This document shows positions 1-8,493 of a stretch of 64,000 nucleotides of DNA, piece by piece (position 1 is the stretch's first letter; every line of letters begins with the position of its first letter). The position numbers were made by a program, and so were the translations under genes. The stretch is from Desulfomicrobium baculatum DSM 4028. GTDB lineage: Bacteria; Desulfobacterota; Desulfovibrionia; Desulfovibrionales; Desulfomicrobiaceae. Where the stretch lies: NCBI RefSeq assembly GCF_000023225.1, contig NC_013173.1, positions 3,288,501-3,352,500 of the forward strand, written 5' to 3'. Under the pieces are notes generated by a model. That model did not search any database, was not told where the DNA came from, and saw only the letters and a list, made by a program, of their open reading frames with translations.

Positions 1-573
1 CGGGAGCACCCTGGACGGATCGCGGACCACATCCATCCAGGACAGGTCCACGACCTTGGATTTGAGTTCCAGGCAGACCTGCGGATACCGCCCCAGAAAC
101 TCGATCAGATCACGGCTGTAGCCGGTCAGGGCCTCCAACACCAGGGAATCGGTGAATTCTCCGGTTCCGACCCGATAGCGCCGACCTGGATGTGCGCTGA
201 AGGCCTGGTCCAATTCCCGCCACAGATCGTCCTGATTGGCCCAAACCTTGAGCACGCGATCCTGAAAATATGCCTGCAGGATGCAGTAGGAGCAGCGCAG
301 CGGACAATTTTCGCCGATGTGGACGATCTGGTAACCGCAACAGCGGTAATGGCTGGTGCCGGGACAATGACGCAAAAAACGCCCCCGGTACTGTTTCAGA
401 TAAAGGATATCCTCGCGCGCAAGTCCGGAAGACAGGGTTTCCCCCTCGGGAAGAATCTCCGCCGTCAGGTGTGGCAATCTCTCACGCACCCGCAGCGCGA
501 CGGGGGACCCGGCCACGGCCGCATCGACCACCACCCGGCTGATACCCTGCAGATAGGAGGGCAAGGTATTCAT
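1..573 (-). CDS. Spore photoproduct lyase-like radical SAM protein (C-terminus beyond left edge)
   Basis: The visible 191 residues are the N-terminal part of a radical SAM protein. The cluster motif CPLRCSYC places the three [4Fe-4S] cysteines at 90, 94 and 97, close to their position in Bacillus spore photoproduct lyase. It is followed by ILQAYFQ and later by GTGEFTDSL, both typical of the SplB-like family. The family repairs UV thymine dimers with S-adenosylmethionine radicals. By eye I see no cysteine in the GTGEFTDSL stretch, roughly where Bacillus SplB has its hydrogen-donor cysteine, so true SP-lyase activity is uncertain. The ATG at 573 overlaps the stop of the upstream ParB-like gene by 4 bases, indicating coupling. 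The family call is fairly sure; the substrate is not. Confidence 0.75.
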   Translation of the reverse strand, partial: MNTLPSYLQGISRVVVDAAVAGSPVALRVRERLPHLTAEILPEGETLSSGLAREDILYLKQYRGRFLRHCPGTSHYRCCGYQIVHIGENCPLRCSYCILQAYFQDRVLKVWANQDDLWRELDQAFSAHPGRRYRVGTGEFTDSLVLEALTGYSRDLIEFLGRYPQVCLELKSKVVDLSWMDVVRDPSRVLP

Positions 574-1547
574 TTGCGCCCCACGGGAAAAAGGCCGTCC
601 AGATCTTCACGGGCCGCGATACGGGCAAGCTCGGCGCTGGCGGCCCGCAGCCCGTCCGGGCTGGTCAGGCGCACGCTCAGTTCCACCGCGTTGCTCTCAA
701 ACACATCCGGCTGCACCACCCGCCAGCGCGTTCCGGTCGATATCCTGCGGGCGGTCTCGGCAAAATCACGCTCCATGTCCGACAAAACCGGATAACGCCG
801 CAGGCGAGCCTCGTGGAGAACGCGGGTCATGGCGTCCTTGGGCGAAAGACCGGCCGCCAGAATCTCCTGCAGCCCCACGCCATCCAGCACTTCCTGCACG
901 GAAGCACCGTCACGGGCGCAGATCTCGCGAATCCAGGTCAGCACGTTGACCGCATTCCCGCGCGACCAGGAGAGCGTGACAAAGAGCGCCTCCAACGCTG
1001 CCAGATTGCCAGGGGCAAATGCCTCCAGCACGTCCGCGCAGGCCAGAGGGACGGCTCCCGTGCCCAGAAACGCGTCCCAGCGCGTGGGCAACGTCAGCCA
1101 GGAGCGAACCAGGCGTAGCCGCTTGGATCGCGCCTCAAGGTCCAGAGCCTCCAACGCCGCCGCCATGTCCACATCCGGCAGGGCGTTGAAATAGCGCATG
1201 GCCAGAACGAGCTGCCCGTCGGTCAAGTCTGCCCCGGCGTTGGAACGCACGTAGGCCAGCCCTCTGGCCTCGTCGCTCAAGGCCCCCAGGTCCAGGCACA
1301 AAATCTCACGGCCAAGCTCCGCCAGGGCCGCCACCCGTGCCGCACCCGCAACGAGCACGGGCCGAACACCGCCGGCATCAACCAGCACGGGCATGAGCTG
1401 TCCATGATTTTTCAGGCTGCGGCGCAGGGACGGGGACGGCGGAGCGGACCAGAAAAGCCAGGGCCCGCCAACCTCGATATCCGACACGGCGCAACGCAGC
1501 ATCGTGGGCCGCGCAGGACTCTGCAGCTGATTATCGACCATATTCAT
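570..1547 (-). CDS. ParB-like N-terminal domain protein
   Basis: A 325-residue protein. The first ~110 residues fit a ParB/Srx-type fold: an S..NHGQLMPVLVD stretch, then RPVLVAGAARVAALAELG, which resembles the ParB box I/II layout (go left or right, then a query-and-rewrite segment). The rest is helical and unrecognised. ParB-like folds bind DNA or CTP, or act as nucleases; which applies here cannot be told. There is no ParA partner beside it, so a chromosome-partition role is not supported. The start at 1547 has GAGAG upstream. Its stop overlaps the start of the radical SAM gene, suggesting a two-gene DNA-related unit. Confidence 0.65.
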   Translation of the reverse strand: MNMVDNQLQSPARPTMLRCAVSDIEVGGPWLFWSAPPSPSLRRSLKNHGQLMPVLVDAGGVRPVLVAGAARVAALAELGREILCLDLGALSDEARGLAYVRSNAGADLTDGQLVLAMRYFNALPDVDMAAALEALDLEARSKRLRLVRSWLTLPTRWDAFLGTGAVPLACADVLEAFAPGNLAALEALFVTLSWSRGNAVNVLTWIREICARDGASVQEVLDGVGLQEILAAGLSPKDAMTRVLHEARLRRYPVLSDMERDFAETARRISTGTRWRVVQPDVFESNAVELSVRLTSPDGLRAASAELARIAAREDLDGLFPVGRK

Positions 1548-1601
1548 GATTTTCTCTCAACAATTTTGAAGAATTACGCACCGCTTAAAATCCTGTTGCT
1601 C

Positions 1602-1631
1602 TTGACAACTTCCAAGGCCCCTCTCTATAGG
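1602..1631 (+). promoter_or_regulatory. Candidate sigma70 promoter for the EF-G-like gene
   Basis: TTGACA at 1602-1607 and TATAGG at 1626-1631 are 18 bases apart. This would give a leader of about 175 nt before the gene at 1815. Seen by eye only; spacing is one base above optimum. Confidence 0.4.
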
Positions 1632-1814
1632 GGTATTTCTTGAAAAAGTTCAGGATAGCAGGCGGTTTACAAGCGCTCGGGGACTTAGAGCGTGGGACTT
1701 TCATCCAATTTCTTCTCTTTTGCAAGCGAATTCCCGTCATTCATGATGAAAGACTGGAACGATCTTATACCCTGTAGCCATATGGTTGCGTAATACTTTG
1801 CATAAGGGGGCTGT

Positions 1815-3875
1815 ATGCAGGATCAACTTCAAAAACAGAGGACTTTCGCCCTGATAGGGCATGGAGGAACCGGAAAGACTTCAGTGGCCGAAATGCTGCT
1901 GTTTGCCGCCGGTTCCATCACCAGGCTGGGCAAAATTGACGAGGGCTCGACGGTTCTGGACTATGAACCTGAAGAAACCAAACGCAGGGGCAGTATTCAA
2001 CCCGGCTTTGCGCAGCTCCCCTGGAAGAAGAACCTGAATTTCCTTATCGACACGCCCGGCGACAACAACTTTATCGGCGACCTCCCCTACCTCCTGCAAG
2101 GCGCGGACAACGTGGTCCTGGTCATCGACGCCATCGACGGGGTCAAGCCGCTGACCAAAAAAATCTGGTCCGAGGCCGTCAAGGCCTCACTCCCGGCCAT
2201 GGCCTTCATCAACAAGATGGACCGTGAGCGCGCGAATTTCCAAATGGCATACCAGGGCCTGTCCGACATGCTGGGCATCAAACCCGTCCTGCTCTTTCTG
2301 CCCATAGGCAGCGAATCCGACTTCCGCGGCCTGGTCGATATCCTGGCCGAGAAAGCCTACGCCTTCGACGAAAGCGGCGGCCTGACCCCCATCGATATGC
2401 CCGAAGATCTGGCTGACGAAGTGACCATGACGCGTGAAATCGCCATTGAAAACATCGCCGAGAGCAGCGAAGAGCTGATGGAAAAATACCTGGAAGAGGG
2501 CTCGCTGACGGACGAGGAAATGATCTCCGGTCTGCGCGCGGGCGTCGCCAGCCGCACGCTGGTCCCGGTCTGCGCGGGTTCCGCCATGCAGAACAAAGGG
2601 GCGGCCATGCTCCTTGACACCATCCAGAACATCATGACCTCGCCGCTCGAACACGAGCCCTGGCTCGACGCCGACGGGGCCGAGCGCCCGTCTAGCCCCG
2701 ACGCCCCTTTTGCCGCCTTTGTCTTCAAGACCATCGCCGACCCCTTCGCCGGGCAGCTCTCCGTACTGCGCGTGCTCTCCGGCGTTTTGTCCCCTGACGC
2801 CACCGTCCTCAACGCAACCAAGGACGAAAAGGAAAAAATCGGCCAGATCCTGTTTCTGGAAGGCAAGAAGCAGACTCCCTGCAAGCAGGAAGTCGGACCC
2901 GGAGCCATCGTGGCCGTGGCCAAGCTCAAGAACACGGCCACCGGCGACACCCTGTGCGCGGAAAAAGCCCCCTTCATCCTGCCCAAGCCGGCCTTAAGCC
3001 CCTCCATCATTTCCTACGCCCTGGCCGCCGAGGAAAAGGGCGAGGAAGACAAGGTCTTCGCGGCGGTCCAAAAGCTTCTGGATGAAGACATCAACCTGCA
3101 CCTGGTCCGCAACGACGAAACCGGCGACATGCTCCTCACCGGCATGGGCCAACTGCACATCGAACTGGCCGTGGAAAAGGTCAAGCGCCGCTACAAGACC
3201 AACATCGTCCTCAAAACGCCCAAGATTCCCTACCGGGAGACCATCAAGGGCAAGGCCCAGGTCCAGGGGCGGCACAAAAAGCAATCCGGCGGACGCGGAC
3301 AGTTCGGCGATTGCTGGATCCGCATGGAGCCCAACACGCGCAGCGCAGGCTATGAGTTCCTGGATGAGATCGTCGGCGGCTCCATCCCGCGCAACTACAT
3401 CCCGGCCGTTGACAAGGGCGTCCAGGAAGCGGCGGCGCGCGGATTTCTGGCCGGTTATCCCATGGTCGACTTCAAGGTGGCCGTTTACGATGGCTCCTAC
3501 CACAACGTCGACTCCTCGGAAATGGCGTTCAAGATCGCCGGTTCACTGGCCTTCAAGAAAGCCGTCGAAATGTGCAATCCGATCCTGCTCGAACCCATCA
3601 TGCTTGCGGCCGTTTTCATCCCCGACGAGTTCATGGGCGATGTCATCGGCGATCTTTCCAGTCGACGCGGCCGGGTCCTGGGCTCCGATTCCATCGGCGG
3701 CGTGACCGAGGTCAAGGCGCACGTGCCCATGGCCGAGATGATGAAATACGCCCCGGATCTGCGCTCCATGACCGGGGGCCAGGGCACTTTCACCATGGAA
3801 TTCGCGCATTACGAGGAATGTCCCCCCAACGTGGCGGAGCAGGTCATTGCCGACAGCAAGAAAGAAGACGAATAA
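1815..3875 (+). CDS. Elongation factor G-like GTPase (EF-G paralogue)
   Basis: A 686-residue translational GTPase with the full EF-G layout. The P-loop GHGGTGKTS lies at 15-23, a switch II DTPGD at 79-83, and NKMD at 133-136, followed by domain II and a C-terminal half typical of EF-G domains III-V (GRGQFGDCW, a domain IV sign). Canonical EF-G has DTPGH at switch II, where the histidine is catalytic; here it is Asp83. Such changes mark the EF-G-like (FusA2-type) subgroup, whose role is less clear than the main translocase. The start is chosen because AAGGGGG sits just upstream. It is a single gene with its own terminator, not in a str operon with rpsL/rpsG/tuf, which also supports a paralogue. 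Confidence 0.9.
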   Translation: MQDQLQKQRTFALIGHGGTGKTSVAEMLLFAAGSITRLGKIDEGSTVLDYEPEETKRRGSIQPGFAQLPWKKNLNFLIDTPGDNNFIGDLPYLLQGADNVVLVIDAIDGVKPLTKKIWSEAVKASLPAMAFINKMDRERANFQMAYQGLSDMLGIKPVLLFLPIGSESDFRGLVDILAEKAYAFDESGGLTPIDMPEDLADEVTMTREIAIENIAESSEELMEKYLEEGSLTDEEMISGLRAGVASRTLVPVCAGSAMQNKGAAMLLDTIQNIMTSPLEHEPWLDADGAERPSSPDAPFAAFVFKTIADPFAGQLSVLRVLSGVLSPDATVLNATKDEKEKIGQILFLEGKKQTPCKQEVGPGAIVAVAKLKNTATGDTLCAEKAPFILPKPALSPSIISYALAAEEKGEEDKVFAAVQKLLDEDINLHLVRNDETGDMLLTGMGQLHIELAVEKVKRRYKTNIVLKTPKIPYRETIKGKAQVQGRHKKQSGGRGQFGDCWIRMEPNTRSAGYEFLDEIVGGSIPRNYIPAVDKGVQEAAARGFLAGYPMVDFKVAVYDGSYHNVDSSEMAFKIAGSLAFKKAVEMCNPILLEPIMLAAVFIPDEFMGDVIGDLSSRRGRVLGSDSIGGVTEVKAHVPMAEMMKYAPDLRSMTGGQGTFTMEFAHYEECPPNVAEQVIADSKKEDE

Positions 3876-3942
3876 TCCAGGCTTCTCCACAACCAGGGCC
3901 GCGTTTCAGCTTCCTTCAGACTGCTGGCAAAACCACCTCGAA

Positions 3943-3970
3943 ACCCTCGTCAAATGACGGGGGTTTTTTT
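3943..3970 (+). terminator. Rho-independent terminator after EF-G-like gene
   Basis: A stem of about 10 bp (ACCCTCGTCA pairing with TGACGGGGGT, one G-T wobble) with a short A-rich loop, followed by seven T. Confidence 0.85.
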
Positions 3971-3975
3971 ATTAA

Positions 3976-4538
3976 AACAGCTCATTGCGCACAGCAGCCC
4001 CGCAAATTCGCACTACGTGCCTGCTTCTTCAAAATGCACGACCAGCAAGACATGCAGACGGGTCGGAAAACGGCACGCCTGAGAAGACTGTCGGGAACGT
4101 TCCAACCGTCCGAGCGAACGGACCACGGCCGACGGTGTCCGGCGCTCAAGAAACCGCAAGGAGTTCCGCGCGGCATGGCCATGGCAACGGCGGGCCGCTT
4201 GCCGAGAAGGGATTCGCATCCAAAAAAATCAAGCCCATTTGTTTCTGTCCACCATCGCATCTTGTTGAGCTCAAACTGAATAGTTCCTGCTTTTGTTGAC
4301 ATCAATCGCATTTAAAATGTAACAAATAAATTTACATCAGTTTTTTTAATGATCAGCACGCCACACATCTCGTAAAAAAATCTCAAAATCAGCGGCATGA
4401 TATAACAGAAATCAATCATCCGACCATCTCACTGAATCTGAAAATTGAATACTGAAATCTGTTTAAAATCACTCATCAATCCGACATGAAACATGCAAAC
4501 ATCCTTTAAATTTAAGAAAATGACGAGATACCCAGCAT
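3976..4538. other. Gene-free stretch upstream of the sucrose cluster
   Basis: About 560 bases with no convincing gene. The part from ~4300 on is clearly AT-richer than the surroundings and probably holds the promoter of the fruK-sps-spp-ams operon. I could not pick a convincing -35/-10 pair. Short open frames on both strands here lack ribosome sites and recognisable protein sequence. Confidence 0.5.
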
Positions 4539-5501
4539 ATGAGACACAAGACCAGCCTGGAACAACCCGTCACGCATCAAGCGCCCACGGGTGAAGGCCT
4601 GAGCCCCGCCATCCTCCTTTTTGGAGAAATTCTGGCGGACGTTTTTCCCGATCGCGCGGTTCTTGGCGGCGCCCCTTTCAACGTCGCCCGGCATCTGGCG
4701 GCCTTCGGTCAAAGACCGCTTGTGATCTCCCGCCTGGGAGACGACGCCCTTGGCATTCAGGCCCTTGACAGCATGGAAGACCAGGGCATGGATATTTCCG
4801 GAGTCCAGATCGACCCGGAGCTGCCCACGGGACGGGTAGAGGTTCATATCGAGAATGAGGGGCACCGCTTTGAAATCCTGCCGCGGCAGGCCTACGACTT
4901 CATCGACCCTGCAAGCGCGGCGGTCGCAGCCGAAGCCGCAGCTCCCGCGCTCATCTATTTCGGAACCTTGAGCCAGCGCCACCACACCTCTCGGCAGGCG
5001 CTGGCCCACGTGCTGCAAAACACCACCGCCCCACGCTTTCTGGACATCAACCTGCGCGAACCCTGGTATGACGAGGACACGGTGCGTTTGTCGCTGCAGA
5101 ACGCAGACGTCGTGAAATTGAATGACGAGGAATTGCGGAACCTGGCCGAGATGTTCAAGGCCGGCGCAGGCTTGGCGCAGGCGCAGGGAGCGGAGCTGAA
5201 GCGCATGTTCGACATCAAGCGCCTGATCGTGACTTGCGGGAAAGACGGGGCCTGGCAACTGGACGGAAACGATGACCTCTTTATCGCCTCCCCCGGCAAG
5301 GAACTCTCGCGCATCGTCGACACGGTGGGCGCTGGCGACGCTTTTTCCGCCGCATGCATTCTCGGCATGCGGCTGGGCTGGCCGGAGACCACGGCCCTGA
5401 TGCGAGCACGCGACTTTGCAGCCGCCATCTGCGAAATTCGGGGAGCGGTTCCTGATGACCGGAAATTCTACCAGGCATTTTTCAAGGAGTGGGAACTGTG
5501 A
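4539..5501 (+). CDS. fruK: PfkB-family carbohydrate kinase, probable fructokinase
   Basis: A 320-residue ribokinase-fold sugar kinase. The N-terminal GGAPFNVA (43-50) is the substrate-side glycine pair, and DTVGAGDAFSA (from 261) is PfkB signature 2 with the catalytic Asp267 and anion hole. Located first in a cluster with sucrose-phosphate synthase, sucrose phosphatase and amylosucrase, it most likely phosphorylates the fructose released by amylosucrase. In methanotrophs a gene set of the same make-up encodes sucrose turnover with a fructokinase. Substrate is inferred from context; other PfkB sugars are possible. The ribosome site before the ATG is weak. Its stop overlaps the GTG of the next gene by 4 bases. 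Confidence 0.85.
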   Translation: MRHKTSLEQPVTHQAPTGEGLSPAILLFGEILADVFPDRAVLGGAPFNVARHLAAFGQRPLVISRLGDDALGIQALDSMEDQGMDISGVQIDPELPTGRVEVHIENEGHRFEILPRQAYDFIDPASAAVAAEAAAPALIYFGTLSQRHHTSRQALAHVLQNTTAPRFLDINLREPWYDEDTVRLSLQNADVVKLNDEELRNLAEMFKAGAGLAQAQGAELKRMFDIKRLIVTCGKDGAWQLDGNDDLFIASPGKELSRIVDTVGAGDAFSAACILGMRLGWPETTALMRARDFAAAICEIRGAVPDDRKFYQAFFKEWEL

Positions 5502-7654
5502 AAAAACGCAGAAAGCCCGTCAAGAAACCACTGTTCATAGTACTGATCAGCATTCACGGACTGGTGCGCGGACATGACATGGAATTGGGGCGTGATGCGG
5601 ACACCGGCGGACAGGTCAAATACGTGGTCGAACTGACCCGCGCCCTTGGCGAACGCCCGGATGTGGAAAAGGCCATCCTGCTGACCCGCAGGGTTGTCGA
5701 CGAGGCCATCAGTCCCGATTACGCGCAGGTGATGGAGCCGCTCTCCGACAAGGCCAGCATCGTGCGCATCGAATGCGGCGAGGAAAAATACCTGCGCAAG
5801 GAACTGCTGTGGGACTCGCTGGATAATTTTTCCGACAATGTGTTCACCTTCCTCAAAAGCCAGGAACGCGTCCCCGACCTCCTGCACAGCCATTACGCCG
5901 ACGCGGGCTATGTCGGAGCCCGACTCTCGCATCAGCTCGGCATCCCGCTGGTTCATACCGGCCACTCCCTGGGGCGCAGCAAACGGCTGCGGCTGCTGGC
6001 CAGCGGCATTTCGCGGGGGCAGATCGAGGACACATACAAGATGTCGCGCCGCATCGAAGCGGAGGAAACCACGCTCAGCGCGGCCGAGCGCATCATCACC
6101 AGCACCGGGCAGGAGATCGAGGAGCAATACGGCCTCTACGATTTCTATCAGCCTGAACGCATGTGCGTGATCCCCCCGGGCACGGACCTGGACCACTTCT
6201 ACCCGCCCCGCGAAAGTGAAAAAGGGAGCCCCATCGCCCGCGAGCTGAAGCGCTTCCTGCATCGGCCCACAAAGCCCATGGTGCTTGCGCTCTCGCGGCC
6301 GGACCCGAAAAAGAACATCGTGACCCTCATTGACGCCTACGGGGAATCCCCCCAGTTGCAGGAGGCCGCCAACCTGGTCGTCGTTGCCGGCAACCGCGAC
6401 GACATCCAGGACATGGACGACGGAGCGAGGGGCGTCTTGAATGACATCCTGCTCGCCGTCGACCGCCACGACCTCTACGGCAAGGTCGCTTACCCCAAGC
6501 ACCACAGGCCCGAGGAAGTGGCCACCCTTTTTCGTCTGGCCGCCGCATCACGCGGAGTTTTCGTCAATCCCGCGCTGACCGAGCCCTTCGGTCTGACCCT
6601 GCTCGAAGCCGCAGCCTGCGGGCTGCCCATCGTGGCCACTGAGGACGGCGGGCCCATCGACATCATCAGGAATTGCCGCAACGGCCACCTCGTCGATCCC
6701 CTCGACAAGGAGGCCATGGCAGAAACGATCCTGCGGACCCTGGTCGATAAAAAAGAATGGCGCAGCTTCGCCAAGAATGGGCTGTCCGGCGTGCGCCGCC
6801 ATTATTCGTGGCAGGCGCACGTGGAAAAATATCTGGACGAGATCCGCCCCCTGGTGGAAAAAACCGCGCCGCTGATCCGCATGGCGCCCATCCGGCGCAG
6901 GAGCATCTCCCGCAAGCAGGCGCTCTTCGCGGAGCTGGACCTGAGCCTCATCGGCGAAAATTACTCGCTCACGGCGCTCATGCAGACCCTGCACGCCCAC
7001 CGCAAGACCGTCCTCTTCGGCATTGTCACCGGGCGCCGCCTGGACAGCGCCCTGGCCACGCTGCGCAAGCACAAGATCCCGCAACCCGACGTGCTGATCT
7101 CCGGACAGGGCACGGAAATACATTATGCCCCCAGCCTCACCCAGGACACGATCTGGGAGCGCCACATCAACCACCTCTGGGATCCCCGGGCCGTGCGCGA
7201 GACCCTGCGCGAAATTCCGGGCCTGTCTCTGCAGCCCAAGAAGCACCAGAGCGCGTTTAAAATCAGCTACTACATCGATACTTCGGTGATCAGCGGACAG
7301 CAGGTCCGTCAACTGCTCCAGCACAACGAGCAGGCCGTGAACGTGCTCGTCTCCTTCGGCCAATACCTGGACGTGCTGCCGCTCAGAGCCTCCAAAGGCC
7401 TGGCGCTGCGCTGGTGTTCCGAACAGCTGGACTTTCCATTGGAGAGCACCCTGGTCGCCGGAGTCACCGGAGCCGATGCCGACATGCTGCGCGGCAACAC
7501 CCTGGGCACGGTGGTGGACAACCGACACATCACGGAGCTGTCCGAGCTTGCGAACATCGAGGGGATCCACTTTTCGGAAGCATCCTTCGCGGCGGGGATT
7601 CTCGACGCCATGGCCCATTACGGATTCCCCGCCCAGGAAGAAGGCGCGTCATGA
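5498..7654 (+). CDS. sps: Sucrose-phosphate synthase with C-terminal HAD-like domain
   Basis: Makes sucrose-6-phosphate from a nucleotide-glucose and fructose-6-phosphate. Residues ~10-460 are a GT4 glycosyltransferase: HGLVRGHDMELGRDADTGGQ near the N-terminus is the sucrose-synthase/SPS signature, and EPFGLTLLEAAACGLPIVAT is the donor-site E-x7-E region. From ~470 to the end is a HAD domain like sucrose-phosphatase, but motif I reads ELDLS (near residue 478) instead of DxDxT. The nucleophile Asp is replaced by Glu, so this domain is probably non-catalytic, as in two-domain SPS of cyanobacteria. The GTG at 5498 is preferred over GTG 5489: AAGGAG lies 8 bases upstream and the codon forms a GTGA overlap with the kinase stop. 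Confidence 0.92.
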   Translation: MKKRRKPVKKPLFIVLISIHGLVRGHDMELGRDADTGGQVKYVVELTRALGERPDVEKAILLTRRVVDEAISPDYAQVMEPLSDKASIVRIECGEEKYLRKELLWDSLDNFSDNVFTFLKSQERVPDLLHSHYADAGYVGARLSHQLGIPLVHTGHSLGRSKRLRLLASGISRGQIEDTYKMSRRIEAEETTLSAAERIITSTGQEIEEQYGLYDFYQPERMCVIPPGTDLDHFYPPRESEKGSPIARELKRFLHRPTKPMVLALSRPDPKKNIVTLIDAYGESPQLQEAANLVVVAGNRDDIQDMDDGARGVLNDILLAVDRHDLYGKVAYPKHHRPEEVATLFRLAAASRGVFVNPALTEPFGLTLLEAAACGLPIVATEDGGPIDIIRNCRNGHLVDPLDKEAMAETILRTLVDKKEWRSFAKNGLSGVRRHYSWQAHVEKYLDEIRPLVEKTAPLIRMAPIRRRSISRKQALFAELDLSLIGENYSLTALMQTLHAHRKTVLFGIVTGRRLDSALATLRKHKIPQPDVLISGQGTEIHYAPSLTQDTIWERHINHLWDPRAVRETLREIPGLSLQPKKHQSAFKISYYIDTSVISGQQVRQLLQHNEQAVNVLVSFGQYLDVLPLRASKGLALRWCSEQLDFPLESTLVAGVTGADADMLRGNTLGTVVDNRHITELSELANIEGIHFSEASFAAGILDAMAHYGFPAQEEGAS

Positions 7655-8484
7655 GACGATTCCTGCTCTGCACCGACCTCGACCGGACCCTGATCCCCAA
7701 CGGCCCGGAGCCCCCGTGGCCGGCGGCCACGACGCTGTTTCGGAAACTGGCGGCGCGCGAGGAGATCTGCCTGGCCTACGTGACCGGCCGCCATCGCGCC
7801 CTGATCGAAGACGCCATCGCGGAGTTCGACCTGCCGAGCCCCGACTTTGCCATTGCCGACGTCGGCGCGAGCATCTACCAGGTCGGCGCGGACGACTGGC
7901 AGCCCTGGGATCAGTGGGAGGAACATATCGCGCCGGACTGGCAAGGCATGCGCTGCGCCGATCTCAAGAACCTGCTGCGCGGAATCGCGGAATTGCAACC
8001 GCAGGAGGGGGAAAAGCAGGCCGCCTTCAAGCTGAGCTATTATGTCGCCCTGGACGCGGACTCGCGCACGCTCATCGCCCGGATGCACGAGCGCCTGCAG
8101 CACGAAGGCATCCGCGCCAACCTGATCTGGAGCATCGATGAACTGGCACATATCGGTCTGCTCGATGTTCTGCCTCAAAGCGCCGGGAAACTGCATGCCA
8201 TCCGCTTCATGATGGCAAGGCAAAACTTTTCCCTGCAGAACACGCTCTTCGCGGGGGACAGCGGCAACGACCTGGACGTGCTCCTCAGCGACATTCCGGC
8301 GGTGCTGGTGGCCAATGCCGACGGTGCCATAAAGAAACAGGTGGCAAGAACCAAACCCGAGGCGCTGTATGTCGCCGCAGGAGGATATCTCGGCATGAAC
8401 GGAAACTACAGCGCCGGCATTTTGGAAGGAGTGGCGCATTTCTGGCCCGAGGCCGATGCGTGGCTGCGAGAATTTGAGCAATAA
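7651..8484 (+). CDS. spp: Sucrose-6-phosphate phosphatase (HAD superfamily)
   Basis: A 277-residue HAD phosphatase releasing sucrose from sucrose-6-phosphate. Motif I is intact: DLDRT at 9-13, with Asp9 the nucleophile and Asp11 the acid/base. VTGRH near 50 is motif II-like, and GDSGNDLDVL near 201 is motif IV binding Mg2+. The start forms an ATGA overlap with the synthase stop, so the two sequential enzymes are coupled. The SPS HAD domain has lost its nucleophile and this stand-alone protein has kept it, so this is the likely working phosphatase. Confidence 0.9.
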   Translation: MRRFLLCTDLDRTLIPNGPEPPWPAATTLFRKLAAREEICLAYVTGRHRALIEDAIAEFDLPSPDFAIADVGASIYQVGADDWQPWDQWEEHIAPDWQGMRCADLKNLLRGIAELQPQEGEKQAAFKLSYYVALDADSRTLIARMHERLQHEGIRANLIWSIDELAHIGLLDVLPQSAGKLHAIRFMMARQNFSLQNTLFAGDSGNDLDVLLSDIPAVLVANADGAIKKQVARTKPEALYVAAGGYLGMNGNYSAGILEGVAHFWPEADAWLREFEQ

Positions 8485-8493
8485 GGATCATCC

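Noticed and set aside
3982-4311. Possible small genes of ~105 residues on both strands in the gap before the sucrose cluster
   Set aside because: No ribosome sites, no recognisable sequence, and the two frames exclude each other.
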